64,000 nucleotides of DNA from NCBI GenBank assembly GCA_040767925.1, contig JAXGNN010000001.1:806001-870000 (forward strand), given 5' to 3'. The notes beneath the pieces were generated by a model. The model was not told the DNA's origin. It did no database searches and worked only from the letters and a program-made list of their open reading frames with translations. Source of the DNA: Phil1 sp040767925 (lineage in GTDB: Bacteria; Bacillota; Clostridia; Christensenellales; CAG-138). Positions 16,797 through 26,069 of the stretch are shown here, one piece after another. Each line of letters starts with the position of its first letter. Positions within the stretch are counted from its first letter, which is position 1. A program made the translations under genes and the position numbers.

Positions 16797-18308
16797 TCAG
16801 GCCTTCCCCTCGAAAATCCTGCTGTCCTTTAAGAGCACGTCGTGCGCGCCGCCCTCGGCGATGCTCGCGGAGGAAACGAGCGTGAGCCGCGCCTTGGAGC
16901 GAAGCTCGGGGATGGTGAGCGCGCCGCAGTTGCACATGGTGGAGCGCACCTTGGCGAGCGTCGTCTCCACGCAGTTGTGCAAGCTCCCCGCGTAGGGCAC
17001 GTAGGAATCCACGCCCTCCTCGAAGGAGAGCTTCGCCTCGCCGCCGCTGTCGTAGCGCTGCCAGTTGCGGGCGCGCGCGCTTCCCTCGCCCCAGTACTCC
17101 TTCATGTAGCTGCCGTTGATCATGACCTTGCTCGTGGGGCTTTCGTCGCACCGGGCGAAGTATCTGCCGAGCATGCAGAAGTCCGCGCCCATCGCGAGCG
17201 CGAGCGCGATGTGGTAATCCATCACGATGCCCCCGTCCGAGCAGATGGGGACGTAGACGCCCGTCTCTTCGAAATACTCGTCCCGGGCCCTGGAGACCTC
17301 CTGCACGGCGGTCGCCTGGCCGCGGCCGATGCCCTTGGTTTCGCGCGTGATGCAGATCGACCCGCCGCCGATGCCCACCTTCACGAAGTCCGCGCCCGCG
17401 TCCGCGAGGAAGCGGAAGCCCTCCCGGTCGACCACGTTGCCCGCGCCGACCTTGACGGAATCGCCGTAGCGGCCGCGGATGAACGAGAGCGTCCTCTCCT
17501 GCCACTCGGTAAAACCCTCGGAGGAGTCGACGCACAGCACGTCCGCGCCCGCCTCGACGAGGGCGGGCACGCGTTCCTCATAATCCCGCGTGTTGACGCC
17601 CGCGCCCACGACATAGCGCTTGTTTTTATCAAGTAGCTCGTCCGGGTTCTCCTTGTGCGTGTCGTAATCCTTGCGGAATACGAACGCGACCATATTGCCC
17701 TCCCGGGTGATGATGGGCAGCGCGTTGAGCTTATGCTCCCAGATGATGTCGTTCGCCTCCTTGAGGGTCACGCCCTCGTAGGCGAAGACGAGGTGCTCCA
17801 TGGGCGTCATGAACGCGCGCACCTTGGTCGCGGGATCCATGCGGCTCGGGCGGTAGTCGCGGCTCGTGACCATGCCGAGGAGCCTGCCGTTCGGGCCGCC
17901 GTCCTCCGTCACGGCGACGGTCGAGTGGCCCGTCTTCTGCTTCAACTCCATCACGTCGCGCATGGTGTGCTCGGGCGTCACGTTGCAGTCGCTGCGCGCG
18001 AAGCCGGATTTATGCTTTTTCACGCGGCGCACCATATCGGCCTGGCTTTCGATGGGCTGGGAAACGAAAATGAACGAGATGCCGCCTTCCCGCGCGAGCG
18101 CGATGGCGAGCTTCTCCCCCGACACGGCCTGCATGACGGCGGACACGAGGGGGATGTTCATCGAGAGCGGGCTTTCCTCCCCCCGCCTGAACTTGCACAC
18201 GGGGGTCTTGAGCGAGGTGTTCTTCGGCGCGCATTCCGCCGAGGAATAGCCCGGCACGAGCAGGTATTCCGCGAAGGTATGCGAGGGTTCCTCAAAATAA
18301 TAGGCCAT
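16797..18308 (-). CDS. guaB: IMP dehydrogenase
   Basis: A 503-aa cytosolic enzyme oxidising IMP to XMP with NAD, the committed step to GMP. The (beta/alpha)8 barrel is split by two CBS domains (about residues 95-215). The catalytic loop reads 'KVGIGGGSICITRETKGIGRGQATA' and holds the active Cys; the usual GPGS is GGGS here. 'DSSEGFTEWQERT' and 'SDGGI' supply substrate-binding residues. A C-terminal 'SASIAEGGAHDV' is typical of this clostridial subgroup. Start 18308 is fixed by GGAGAGGAC; the frame is open upstream, but that part runs antisense through the GH3 gene. It is divergent from the GH3 gene, with separate promoters. Confidence 0.94.
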   Translation of the reverse strand: MAYYFEEPSHTFAEYLLVPGYSSAECAPKNTSLKTPVCKFRRGEESPLSMNIPLVSAVMQAVSGEKLAIALAREGGISFIFVSQPIESQADMVRRVKKHKSGFARSDCNVTPEHTMRDVMELKQKTGHSTVAVTEDGGPNGRLLGMVTSRDYRPSRMDPATKVRAFMTPMEHLVFAYEGVTLKEANDIIWEHKLNALPIITREGNMVAFVFRKDYDTHKENPDELLDKNKRYVVGAGVNTRDYEERVPALVEAGADVLCVDSSEGFTEWQERTLSFIRGRYGDSVKVGAGNVVDREGFRFLADAGADFVKVGIGGGSICITRETKGIGRGQATAVQEVSRARDEYFEETGVYVPICSDGGIVMDYHIALALAMGADFCMLGRYFARCDESPTSKVMINGSYMKEYWGEGSARARNWQRYDSGGEAKLSFEEGVDSYVPYAGSLHNCVETTLAKVRSTMCNCGALTIPELRSKARLTLVSSASIAEGGAHDVLLKDSRIFEGKA

Positions 18309-18345
18309 AGGCTGTCCTCTCCGGCGATTCTTGGATGTTTCCCCT

Positions 18346-18374
18346 ATGATAATGGAAAGACGCCCTCGATGCAA
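18346..18374 (-). promoter_or_regulatory. Promoter of guaB
   Basis: On the minus strand: -35 TTGCAT (18369-18374), 17-bp spacer, -10 TATCAT (18346-18351), about 38 bp before the start codon. Confidence 0.7.
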
Positions 18375-18385
18375 GCCAAAAAGTG

Positions 18386-18415
18386 TTGGCGCGGGGCCGG
18401 TTTTCGGTATATGAT
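18386..18415 (+). promoter_or_regulatory. Promoter of the GH3 glycosidase gene
   Basis: -35 TTGGCG (18386-18391), 18-bp spacer, -10 TATGAT (18410-18415). It is divergent from the guaB promoter with about 11 bp between the two -35 boxes. Confidence 0.65.
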
Positions 18416-18450
18416 GGACCTGACCACTTCTTGATTTGGAGGATCCTTCC

Positions 18451-20856
18451 ATGGACGGCATCGCGCAAAAGGCAAAAGAGCTCGTCTCCCAAATGACGCT
18501 CGCGGAAAAAGCGTCTTTGCTCTCGGGCGAGGATTTCTGGCGCTTCAAGGGCGTGGAGAGGCTGGGCCTCCCCCCGATTCTGGTGACGGACGGTCCGCAC
18601 GGCCTGCGCAAGCAGCCCGAGACCTCCGACCACCTCGGCATCAACCAGAGCGTGCCCGCGACCTGCTTCCCGACCGCGAGCGCCACCGCATGCTCCTTCG
18701 ACCGGGAACTGATGCGCGCAATCGGCCTAGCAATCGGCGAGGAATGCGCGGAGGAGGACGTCGCCGTCGTGCTCGGCCCCGGCCTCAACATCAAGCGCAG
18801 CCCGCTTTGCGGGCGCAACTTCGAATATATCAGCGAGGACCCGCACCTCACGGGCGAGCTCGCGGCGGCGTACGTCGAGGGCGTTCAGAGCGTAGGCGTC
18901 GGCGTATCCTTAAAGCATTTCGCGCTCAACAACCAGGAGGCGCGCCGCATGACCATCGAGTCCGTCTGCGACGAGCGTGCGTTTCGCGAAATCTACCTTT
19001 CCGGCTTCGAGCGCGCGGTGAAGAAGGCCGACCCGTGGACGCTCATGTGCTCCTACAACATGCTCTATGGGGAATACGCGTCGGACAGCAAGCCGCTTCT
19101 CTGCGACATCCTGCGCGGCGAGTGGGGCTTTTCCGGCCTCGTGATGACCGACTGGGGCGCGATGAACGACCGCGTCAAAGCCGTGCGCGCGGGGTGCGAC
19201 GTGGAGATGCCCAGCGTTTCCCGCGCGAACGACCGGCTCATCGAAAGGGCCGTGGAAGAGGGAAGGCTCGCCGAGGCGGACGTCGACCTCTGCGCCCGGC
19301 GCGTGGTCGAACTGATCCTCAAAGCCCAAAAGAGAGCGAAGCGCACCGGCACGAAGGAAGGCCATCACGCCCTCGCGCGGCGCGCGGAAAAAGAGAGCGC
19401 GGTGCTTTTGAAGAACGAGGGGAACCTCCTGCCCGGCAATGCCGCGCAGAGCGCCGCCGTGATCGGCGCGTTTGCCAAAATCCCGCGCTATCAGGGCGCG
19501 GGCAGCTCGAAGATCAACCCGACGCGCGTCGACGACGCCTGCGCAGAGCTCGCGGCGCTGGGCCTCGCCTTCGACTACGCGCCGGGATACGACCTCGCGC
19601 GCGACGAGCCGGACGAGGCGCTCATCGCCGAGGCGTGCGAAACCGCCAGGAACAAGGACATCGTCTACCTCTTCGCGGGGCTGCCCGACCGGTACGAGTC
19701 CGAAGGGTTCGACCGGCGGAAGCTCGAAATGCCCCTCTCGCACATACGGCTCATCGAGCGCGTGAGCGCGATCAATCCCAACCTCGCCGTGATCCTCTCC
19801 GGCGGTTCCGTCATCGACATGGCGTGGGAGAGCCGCGCGAAGGCCATCCTCATGGGCTATCTCGGCGGGCAGGCGGGCGCGGGCGGCGTCGCGGACCTCC
19901 TTCTCGGGCGCGCGAACCCCTCGGGCAAGCTCGCGGAAAGCTGGTGCCTCCGCCTCGAGGACAACCCCTCCTTCGCGTATTTCCCGGGTTATGCCAGGAC
20001 GGCCGAGTACCGCGAGAGCATCTACGTCGGCTACCGCTACTACGACGCGGCGAAGGCGCCCGTGCGCTACCCGTTCGGGTACGGGCTGTCGTACACGCGC
20101 TTTTCCTACTCCAACCTGCGCGTCGAGAAGACGGGGCACAACGCCTTTTTTGCGCGCGTGGACGTGACGAACGCGGGCGGCATGGACGGGGCGGAAATCG
20201 TGCAGCTCTACGTCGCGCCGCCGAAGTCGGCCCTGTATAAAGCGGAACAGGAATTAAAGGGATTCGAAAAACTCTTTTTGAAGGCCGGAGAGACGAAAAG
20301 CGCGGAATTCTCCCTCTCCTCGCGCGATTTCGCTTACTGGGACGCAAGCGCCCATGCGTGGCGGGTCGACGCAGGAGCGTACGAGCTGCGCGCCTCAACT
20401 TCGAGCAGGGACATCCGCTGCGCCGCGGCGGTGCAGGTCGAAGCAGAAGGTCCCGCCGCGCCCGCGCTGGATTACCGGGAGTCCGCGCCCTGCTATTACG
20501 ACCTCTCCCGCGGCATCGCGAACGTGCCGGACGCCGCGTTCGAGGCGGTATACGGCCAAAAGCTGCCGCCGCGCGAAAGGGAGCCCGGCGCGCCGCACAC
20601 GGTCAATTCCACCGTGCGCGACATTCAGGACCGCCGCCTTGGGCGGATGCTCGCCTCCGTCGCGCTCAAGCAGGCGCGCAAGATGGCGGGCGAGAGCGAG
20701 GACTTGCAGCTCATGATGGAGGGCATGATCGGCGAGGCGCCGCTTCGCATGCTGCTTATGGCGGGCCCCGCCCTCACCCCGAACAGGCTCCAGGGCATGG
20801 TCGATCTGCTCAACGGGCGTTTCTTCAGGGGCATGGGGAGGCTGATCAAAGGCTGA
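18451..20856 (+). CDS. Glycoside hydrolase family 3 (beta-glucosidase type)
   Basis: An 801-aa enzyme without signal peptide, so probably intracellular. It hydrolyses beta-linked glycosides taken up as oligosaccharides. The N-terminal barrel has 'TDGPHGLR', 'KHFALNNQE' and the nucleophile Asp in 'LVMTDWGAM' (about residue 235). The second alpha/beta domain contains 'YQGAGSSKINPTRVDD'. A fibronectin-III-like C-terminal domain begins about residue 560 ('YPFGYGLSYTRFSYSN' precedes it), and an extra tail of about 110 residues follows. Start ATG 18451 follows TTGGAGG. No sugar transporter is adjacent. Confidence 0.93.
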   Translation: MDGIAQKAKELVSQMTLAEKASLLSGEDFWRFKGVERLGLPPILVTDGPHGLRKQPETSDHLGINQSVPATCFPTASATACSFDRELMRAIGLAIGEECAEEDVAVVLGPGLNIKRSPLCGRNFEYISEDPHLTGELAAAYVEGVQSVGVGVSLKHFALNNQEARRMTIESVCDERAFREIYLSGFERAVKKADPWTLMCSYNMLYGEYASDSKPLLCDILRGEWGFSGLVMTDWGAMNDRVKAVRAGCDVEMPSVSRANDRLIERAVEEGRLAEADVDLCARRVVELILKAQKRAKRTGTKEGHHALARRAEKESAVLLKNEGNLLPGNAAQSAAVIGAFAKIPRYQGAGSSKINPTRVDDACAELAALGLAFDYAPGYDLARDEPDEALIAEACETARNKDIVYLFAGLPDRYESEGFDRRKLEMPLSHIRLIERVSAINPNLAVILSGGSVIDMAWESRAKAILMGYLGGQAGAGGVADLLLGRANPSGKLAESWCLRLEDNPSFAYFPGYARTAEYRESIYVGYRYYDAAKAPVRYPFGYGLSYTRFSYSNLRVEKTGHNAFFARVDVTNAGGMDGAEIVQLYVAPPKSALYKAEQELKGFEKLFLKAGETKSAEFSLSSRDFAYWDASAHAWRVDAGAYELRASTSSRDIRCAAAVQVEAEGPAAPALDYRESAPCYYDLSRGIANVPDAAFEAVYGQKLPPREREPGAPHTVNSTVRDIQDRRLGRMLASVALKQARKMAGESEDLQLMMEGMIGEAPLRMLLMAGPALTPNRLQGMVDLLNGRFFRGMGRLIKG

Positions 20857-20871
20857 TAAACGCAGATATGT

Positions 20872-20904
20872 AAAGCGCCGCGCCTTTACCGTGCGCGGCG
20901 CTTT
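20872..20904. terminator. Bidirectional intrinsic terminator
   Basis: A perfect 12-bp stem (AAAGCGCCGCGC, 20872-20883; GCGCGGCGCTTT, 20893-20904) with a 9-nt loop, followed by TATCTTTATTT. It is shared by the convergent GH3 and small membrane protein genes. Confidence 0.9.
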
Positions 20905-20922
20905 TATCTTTATTTGATGGAC

Positions 20923-21360
20923 TCATTTTGTATGCCGTTTCCGGATGCCGCAGCCTATAAAGAACGCGGCGCACGTGAGCGTGAAGGACACGATATACGC
21001 GACCCATATGCGATCCGTCGCCCATGCGGACAGTGTGAAAGAAATATTGAGCACCGGAAGATAGTAAAACTGCGTGGCGCTTCCGAGAAAATTAAGCCAG
21101 TAGCGCCCCAATACGAGCTCCTGATACAGCAGGAGCAGCAAATCCGCAAGCGCGACGCTGTGGGCAATCGCCGCCGATTTTATTCCCGAACCGGCGTAAT
21201 CGCGCATGAGATAACCGAAAAAGCCCCAAAGCAGTAGCCATATGATGCCGATGAGCTTATATGGCAACACGAAATTCATATTCGCCATCAAAAGGGCGTT
21301 CATCGCAAAGCCCAAAGCAAACGGAAGCAGCCCGATGAGAAATAGAAGCAGCTTTTTCAT
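20923..21360 (-). CDS. Small hypothetical membrane protein
   Basis: A 145-aa protein with four or five predicted transmembrane helices (about 3-25, 33-52, 65-85, 95-112, 118-138) and a short basic C-terminal tail. No family is recognised. GC content is lower than in its neighbours. The start ATG 21360 follows GGGATGGGGGCG. A weak promoter (-10 TATGAT at 21396-21401, -35 TTCGGC at 21419-21424, minus strand) overlaps the hairpin behind pepV. Confidence 0.65.
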   Translation of the reverse strand: MKKLLLFLIGLLPFALGFAMNALLMANMNFVLPYKLIGIIWLLLWGFFGYLMRDYAGSGIKSAAIAHSVALADLLLLLYQELVLGRYWLNFLGSATQFYYLPVLNISFTLSAWATDRIWVAYIVSFTLTCAAFFIGCGIRKRHTK

Positions 21361-21413
21361 ATCGCCCCCATCCCTTTCAAATACAGCAGATATTTATCAT
21401 ACCAAACCGAAGC

Positions 21414-21445
21414 GGCGTGCCGAAATAGTCCTATTGCGGCACGCC
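21414..21445 (-). terminator. Hairpin downstream of pepV
   Basis: Stem GGCGTGCCG (21414-21422) pairs with CGGCACGCC (21437-21445), and the loop itself can pair AATAG with CTATT. It lies 33 bp past the pepV stop. The tail on the minus strand is only weakly T-rich, and it overlaps a possible promoter for the next gene. Confidence 0.5.
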
Positions 21446-21477
21446 TTTATGGAGCGGTGTTCTAAGGGTATGCAGCC

Positions 21478-22860
21478 TTACTCCTTCACCGCGAGCGCGA
21501 GGATGGCGTCCGCGATCATCTTGGTGTCCTCGACGAGGTGCGCGACGCTCATGCACTCGTTGGCCATGTGGATGGAGGCGAGCTCGCCCGGGCGCTCGAT
21601 GCCGAAGGCGACGGCGTTCTTCAGGTGGCGCGCGTAGGTGCCGCCGCCGATCGCAAGGGGGGGAAGGCGCTTGCCGGAGCGCGCGGCGTACACGTCGAGC
21701 AGGGACTTCACAAGCTCGCTCTCCGGCGGGATGTAATAGCCCTCGCTCCAGCGGGCGACGGTTTCGACGAGCCCGGCGGACGCGAAGCCCTCGGCGAGCT
21801 TCCTCTTAATCTCGTTGCCGTCGGAGGAAATGGGCGCGCGGATGTCGACGGTGAGGCGTTTGACGCCCGTTTCGTCCCATTCGACGACGCCGGGGTTGAG
21901 CGTGAGGCGGCCGGAAGCGTCCTCCATGTCGAGGCCGAGCGCCTCGCCGTGCAGGTCGAAGCGCAGCGCGGACGCGAGGGCGGAAACGGTCGCGGCGTCC
22001 TCTCCCCCGAGCGGGAGCTTATCGAGCAGCGCGATGAGCGCGAGGAAGGCGTTCTTGCCAAGCTCCGGCAGGGAGGCGTGCGCGGCGACGCCCGTCACCT
22101 TGATGCGGCAGCCCTCCTCAGTCGCCTCGGCGGCGCAAGCGAACTCGCTCTTCTCCATGAAGGCTTCGACGATGGGGAGGATGCGGTTGAGCGGGAGCTT
22201 CAGTTCCGCCTCCGCCTCGCCCGGGACGGCGTTTGGCACCGTGCCCGCCCTGAGGCGGATGCCGGAGGCGTATTCCTTTATGAATTCGCCGCGATAGATC
22301 ATCTTCTCGGAGTTGACGACGGGGTATTCCGCGTCCGGCGAGAAGGCCATGTCCGGCGCTTTTTCCACCTTGTTGTAATGGTTGAGGCATTCCATGCCGC
22401 TCTCCTCGTCGCACCCGAGTATGAGGCGCACGCGGCGCTTCATGGGGAGCCCCAGGGACTTGATGGCGGCCATGGCGTACAGCGCGGCGAAGGCGGGGCC
22501 CTTGTCGTCCATCACGCCGCGCCCGTAGAGCATGCCGTCGTGGGTTTCGCCCGCGTAGGGGGGATGTTTCCAGCCCGTGCCCTCGGGCACCACGTCGAGG
22601 TGGCAGAGGACGCCGAGCTGCTCCTCTCCCTCGCCGAACTCTATATAGCCGCAATACCCGTCGAGGTTCTTCGCCTCAAAGCCGAGCGCGCGCGCGTGGG
22701 AAAGCGCGTCCTCGAGGCATTCGGCGATGTCGCGCCCGAAGGGCGCGCCGGGCGCGGCCGTGCCGGGATCCTTGACCGTCCTGAATGAAAGGCACTTTCG
22801 CAGCGACGCGATGAGTTCCTCTTCATGTTCGTCTATCCATTTGTCCACCCGGGGGTTCAT
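21478..22860 (-). CDS. pepV: Dipeptidase PepV (M20 family)
   Basis: A 460-aa cytosolic zinc dipeptidase that releases amino acids from dipeptides. Metal-site motifs are present: 'LCHLDVVPEG' (about residue 83), 'YGRGVMDDKGPAFA' (about 110-123) and 'GCDEESGM' (about 150). The C-terminal 'IGGGTYARHLKNAVAFG' is typical of PepV. Start 22860 is set by TAGGAGGTAAC. It stands alone between a hairpin and the divergent uppP gene. It would complete peptide use begun by the S9 and ABC systems at the right end of the window, though it is not linked to them. Confidence 0.93.
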   Translation of the reverse strand: MNPRVDKWIDEHEEELIASLRKCLSFRTVKDPGTAAPGAPFGRDIAECLEDALSHARALGFEAKNLDGYCGYIEFGEGEEQLGVLCHLDVVPEGTGWKHPPYAGETHDGMLYGRGVMDDKGPAFAALYAMAAIKSLGLPMKRRVRLILGCDEESGMECLNHYNKVEKAPDMAFSPDAEYPVVNSEKMIYRGEFIKEYASGIRLRAGTVPNAVPGEAEAELKLPLNRILPIVEAFMEKSEFACAAEATEEGCRIKVTGVAAHASLPELGKNAFLALIALLDKLPLGGEDAATVSALASALRFDLHGEALGLDMEDASGRLTLNPGVVEWDETGVKRLTVDIRAPISSDGNEIKRKLAEGFASAGLVETVARWSEGYYIPPESELVKSLLDVYAARSGKRLPPLAIGGGTYARHLKNAVAFGIERPGELASIHMANECMSVAHLVEDTKMIADAILALAVKE

Positions 22861-22932
22861 CCTGTTACCTCCTAAATTAATCATCTGTGCCCTAACAGCA
22901 TACCGCAACCGGGGCGGCATTTCAATCTCCCC

Positions 22933-22961
22933 TTGCTATATTCGCGGCGAGAGCATAAAAT
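22933..22961 (+). promoter_or_regulatory. Promoter of uppP
   Basis: -35 TTGCTA (22933-22938), 17-bp spacer, -10 TAAAAT (22956-22961), about 70 bp before the uppP start. Confidence 0.65.
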
Positions 22962-23031
22962 AAATCGAAGCGCAGGGAAGCTGTGACCCTGTATATTAAA
23001 TACGGCTTGTTTGCAATTGTGGGAGAGTAAC

Positions 23032-23826
23032 ATGAACGTTTTCGTCGCGGCGCTCCTCGGCCTCATTCAGGGGCTCAGTGAGTTTCTGCCCGTATCGAGC
23101 TCCGGCCACCTCGTATTGCTGCAAAACGTGTTCGGCATCGAGGAGGGCGCGCTCTTCTTCGACACCATGCTGCACGTGGGCACGCTCGCCGCGGTGGTCG
23201 CGGTGTTCTATCGCGAAATCTGGGAACTCATCAAAAAGCCGTTCCAGAAAAAGGTATATATGCTGCTCATCGCGACGGCCGTGACGGCCGCGATGGCGTT
23301 TCTTTTAAGCGATCTGTTCGACGACGCGTTCGCCGGGAAGTTCCTCGGCTTCGGCTTTGTTTTAACTTCGGCAATCCTCTTTGCCAGCGAAAAGCTCGCG
23401 CACGGCAGCCGCGCGATCGGGGAGATGCGCGCGCCGGACGCGCTCGCGGTGGGCTTCGCGCAGGGCGTGGCGATTTTGCCGGGCGTCTCCCGCTCCGGCT
23501 CGACCATCGCGGGGGCGCGGGTATTCGGCCTCTCCAGGGAGGAGGCGGCGCAGTTCTCCTTCCTCCTCTCCATCCCGGCGATCCTCGGCGCGCTCGTTCT
23601 GCAGCTTCCCGACGTCGCCGAATACGGCACGGGCGGCATCCCGTGGTCTTCGCTCGCCGTGGGCACGCTCGTCTCGGCCGTGAGCGGCTATTTCGCCATC
23701 CGCTGGATGCTCCGGCTCATCGTGAAAAAGAGCCTCACGGGCTTCGCGATCTACACGCTCGTCCTCGGCCTGCTCGTGCTCGGGGACCAGTTTTTGACGA
23801 ATTTCTTTTTCGCCAACCCTTTCTAA
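23032..23826 (+). CDS. uppP: Undecaprenyl-diphosphate phosphatase
   Basis: A 264-aa polytopic membrane enzyme that dephosphorylates undecaprenyl diphosphate and so recycles the lipid carrier for peptidoglycan; it can confer bacitracin tolerance. The two family motifs are intact: 'GLIQGLSEFLPVSSSGHL' (about 9-26) and 'PGVSRSGSTI' (about 155-164). ATG 23032 follows GGGAGAG. The GH13 gene starts 23 bp downstream on the same strand and may be read through, although the functions are unrelated. Confidence 0.96.
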   Translation: MNVFVAALLGLIQGLSEFLPVSSSGHLVLLQNVFGIEEGALFFDTMLHVGTLAAVVAVFYREIWELIKKPFQKKVYMLLIATAVTAAMAFLLSDLFDDAFAGKFLGFGFVLTSAILFASEKLAHGSRAIGEMRAPDALAVGFAQGVAILPGVSRSGSTIAGARVFGLSREEAAQFSFLLSIPAILGALVLQLPDVAEYGTGGIPWSSLAVGTLVSAVSGYFAIRWMLRLIVKKSLTGFAIYTLVLGLLVLGDQFLTNFFFANPF

Positions 23827-23849
23827 AGCTCATATAAGGAGGACCGACC

Positions 23850-25523
23850 ATGGACCCGCGGGAAAGCATCGTCTATCAGATCTGGCCGCGCTCTTTCTAC
23901 GACACCAACGCCGACGGCATCGGCGACCTGCCGGGCGTCACCGCCAAGCTCGACTACCTGCACGAACTGGGGATCGACACCGTCTGGCTTTCGCCCATAT
24001 TCGCCTCGCCCAACCGCGACTACGGTTACGACATTTCGGATTACCGCGCCATCAACCCCGAGTTCGGCACGATGGCGGATTTTGAAAAACTCGTCGCCGA
24101 GGCGAGAGCGCGCAACATCAGAATCCTGCTCGACCTCGTGCCCAACCACACCTCCGACGAGCACGCGTGGTTCAAAGAAGCCGTCGCGGACCCCAATTCC
24201 AAATGCCGCGATTATTACATCTTCCGCAAGGGCAAAAACGGCGGCCCGCCGAACAATTGGATGAGCTTTTTCGGCGGCAGCGCGTGGACGAGGGATGAAA
24301 AATCCGGCGAATACTACCTGACCTCCTTCACCCCGCAGCAGTGCGACCTCAATTGGGAAAACGAGGAACTGCGCCGGGAGATGTACGATATGATGCGCTT
24401 CTGGATGGACAAGGGCGTCGCGGGCTTCCGCATCGACGTGGTGAGCCTTTTGAAGAAGCCCGAGGGCTTGCCCGACAAGGACCCGCACAAGCGCGGCCTC
24501 CAGTTCCCGGGGACGCTCACCACCTCCCTGCCCGGGCTGCACGACTTCCTCCGGGAGATGAACGAGGAGGTCTTCTCCCGCTACCCGGACTGCTTCACCG
24601 TAGGCGAGGGCGCCCTCGTGGACATCGACAACGTGCCCCTCTACACCGACCCCGCGCGCAAGGAGCTCACGATGATGTTCCATTTCGACATCGCCTCGCT
24701 CGGCTGCGGGCCGCTGGGCAAGTTCGATTTCAGGAGGCTTTATCACTACACCGTCCGGGACTTCAAGCGCGTGACGGACATGTGGCAGCTTTCCATGCAG
24801 GAGAGGAACGGCTGGGTGGGCAATTACCTTTCCAACCACGACCAGCCGCGCCAGGTCAGCCGCTACGGGAGCGACGACGAGCGCTTCCGCCGCGCGAGCG
24901 CCAAGGCGCTCTGCCTCTACAACATGACGCTGCGCGGCACGCCCTTCCTCTATCAGGGCGAGGAGTGCGGCATGACCAACCTGCCCCTCGCGCGCAGCGA
25001 ATGGAAGGATTTCGACGCCATCAACGGCTACGAGCAGCTCCAGAGGATGCTGCGCCTGCCGGCCTTCCTCGCCGAAAAGATCGTGCGCCGCTTCACCAGG
25101 GACAACGCCCGCACCCCCGTGCAGTGGGACGGCAGCCGCAACGCGGGCTTCACGACGGGCACGCCCTGGCTGCGCGTCAACCCCAACCACAAGTTCGTCA
25201 ACATTCAGGACGACATGACCCACATGGATTCCATCGTGGGCTTCTACAAGCGGGCGATCGCGCTGAGAAAGGCGCATCCAACGCTCACATACGGCGAATA
25301 CGCGCCCGTCGACCGCGACAACCCGCGCGCCATCGCCTTCACGCGCGCCCTCCCCGGCGGGGAAAGGCTGCTCGTCGCCATCAACCTCACAAAGCACGCG
25401 GCAAAGGTAAAGCTCCCCGAAAAGAGGGGAGCCGAGTGCCTTCTCTATACCCATTCGTCGCGCCCGCTCGCGGCTAAGGTGCGCTTACTGCCCTACGAGG
25501 GCCTGGTTTACAAGCTTGGGTGA
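23850..25523 (+). CDS. GH13 alpha-glucosidase (oligo-1,6-glucosidase type)
   Basis: A 557-aa cytosolic alpha-glucosidase that removes glucose from isomalto- or malto-oligosaccharides. The four GH13 conserved regions are visible: 'DLVPNHTSDEH' (about 98), 'GFRIDVVS' with the nucleophile Asp (about 193), 'FTVGEGAL' with the acid/base Glu (about 252) and 'LSNHDQPR' (about 325). The 'QIWPRSFYDTNADGIGDLPG' start is typical of the trehalose-6-phosphate hydrolase/oligoglucosidase subgroup. It has a ribosome site AGGAGG. Its last 39 bp overlap the convergent CBS gene. Confidence 0.93.
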   Translation: MDPRESIVYQIWPRSFYDTNADGIGDLPGVTAKLDYLHELGIDTVWLSPIFASPNRDYGYDISDYRAINPEFGTMADFEKLVAEARARNIRILLDLVPNHTSDEHAWFKEAVADPNSKCRDYYIFRKGKNGGPPNNWMSFFGGSAWTRDEKSGEYYLTSFTPQQCDLNWENEELRREMYDMMRFWMDKGVAGFRIDVVSLLKKPEGLPDKDPHKRGLQFPGTLTTSLPGLHDFLREMNEEVFSRYPDCFTVGEGALVDIDNVPLYTDPARKELTMMFHFDIASLGCGPLGKFDFRRLYHYTVRDFKRVTDMWQLSMQERNGWVGNYLSNHDQPRQVSRYGSDDERFRRASAKALCLYNMTLRGTPFLYQGEECGMTNLPLARSEWKDFDAINGYEQLQRMLRLPAFLAEKIVRRFTRDNARTPVQWDGSRNAGFTTGTPWLRVNPNHKFVNIQDDMTHMDSIVGFYKRAIALRKAHPTLTYGEYAPVDRDNPRAIAFTRALPGGERLLVAINLTKHAAKVKLPEKRGAECLLYTHSSRPLAAKVRLLPYEGLVYKLG

Positions 25524-25940
25524 GGGGTTCGCGCCCTCGCCGTGGGTGGCCTTATAGTAGAACTGCATGATGTCGCGCCGCGTGACGATGCCGATGAACG
25601 AGCCGATGTCGTCCACGACGGGCACGAAGTTCTGGTTCATCGCCATGAGCAGCAGATCCTCGATCGAGGCGTTGATGTTGACCGCCGGGTTGTGGTCCGG
25701 CCGCATGATATCCCGAACGAAAAGCCTTTCCTGCGCGTGATTGTCCCACGAGGACGAATCGCACAGCTTCCAGAGAAAATCCCCCTCCGTGACGGTGCCG
25801 ACGTATTTCCCCTCCCTGTCGATCACGGGAATCGCCGAGTAGCCGTAGAACCTCATCTTCTCGAGCGCCTGCCGGAGCGTATTGTCGTTGTACACGTACG
25901 CGACGGTCACCTTCGGCTTGAGAAAGAAAAGCACGTTCAT
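25485..25940 (-). CDS. CBS-domain pair protein
   Basis: A 151-aa protein made of two CBS domains (about 10-65 and 75-135), a module that binds adenine nucleotides and usually senses energy state. Nothing else is fused to it, so it may act on a partner protein. 'AIPVIDREGKYVGTVTEGDFLW' and 'FVPVVDDIGSFIGIVTRRDIM' are the two core repeats. Start 25940 is chosen for AAGGATGTG; an upstream frame continues without a ribosome site. The 3' end overlaps the GH13 gene. Confidence 0.85.
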   Translation of the reverse strand: MNVLFFLKPKVTVAYVYNDNTLRQALEKMRFYGYSAIPVIDREGKYVGTVTEGDFLWKLCDSSSWDNHAQERLFVRDIMRPDHNPAVNINASIEDLLLMAMNQNFVPVVDDIGSFIGIVTRRDIMQFYYKATHGEGANPSPKLVNQALVGQ

Positions 25941-26069
25941 GCGTTCACATCCTTCGTCGTGTTGCCTATATGATACCATACAAAGCGCGTGAAATGTTGA
26001 CCGTAATGTAAAATCGGCGGGGCGAATCGTTGTCAGATTTTTGAATCGCGGCATGCGGCGATGCGGCGC

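Noticed and set aside
18309..18851. N-terminal extension of IMP dehydrogenase by about 180 residues
   Set aside because: The extension is antisense to the GH3 gene and crosses two good divergent promoters; family length and a ribosome site fix the start at 18308.
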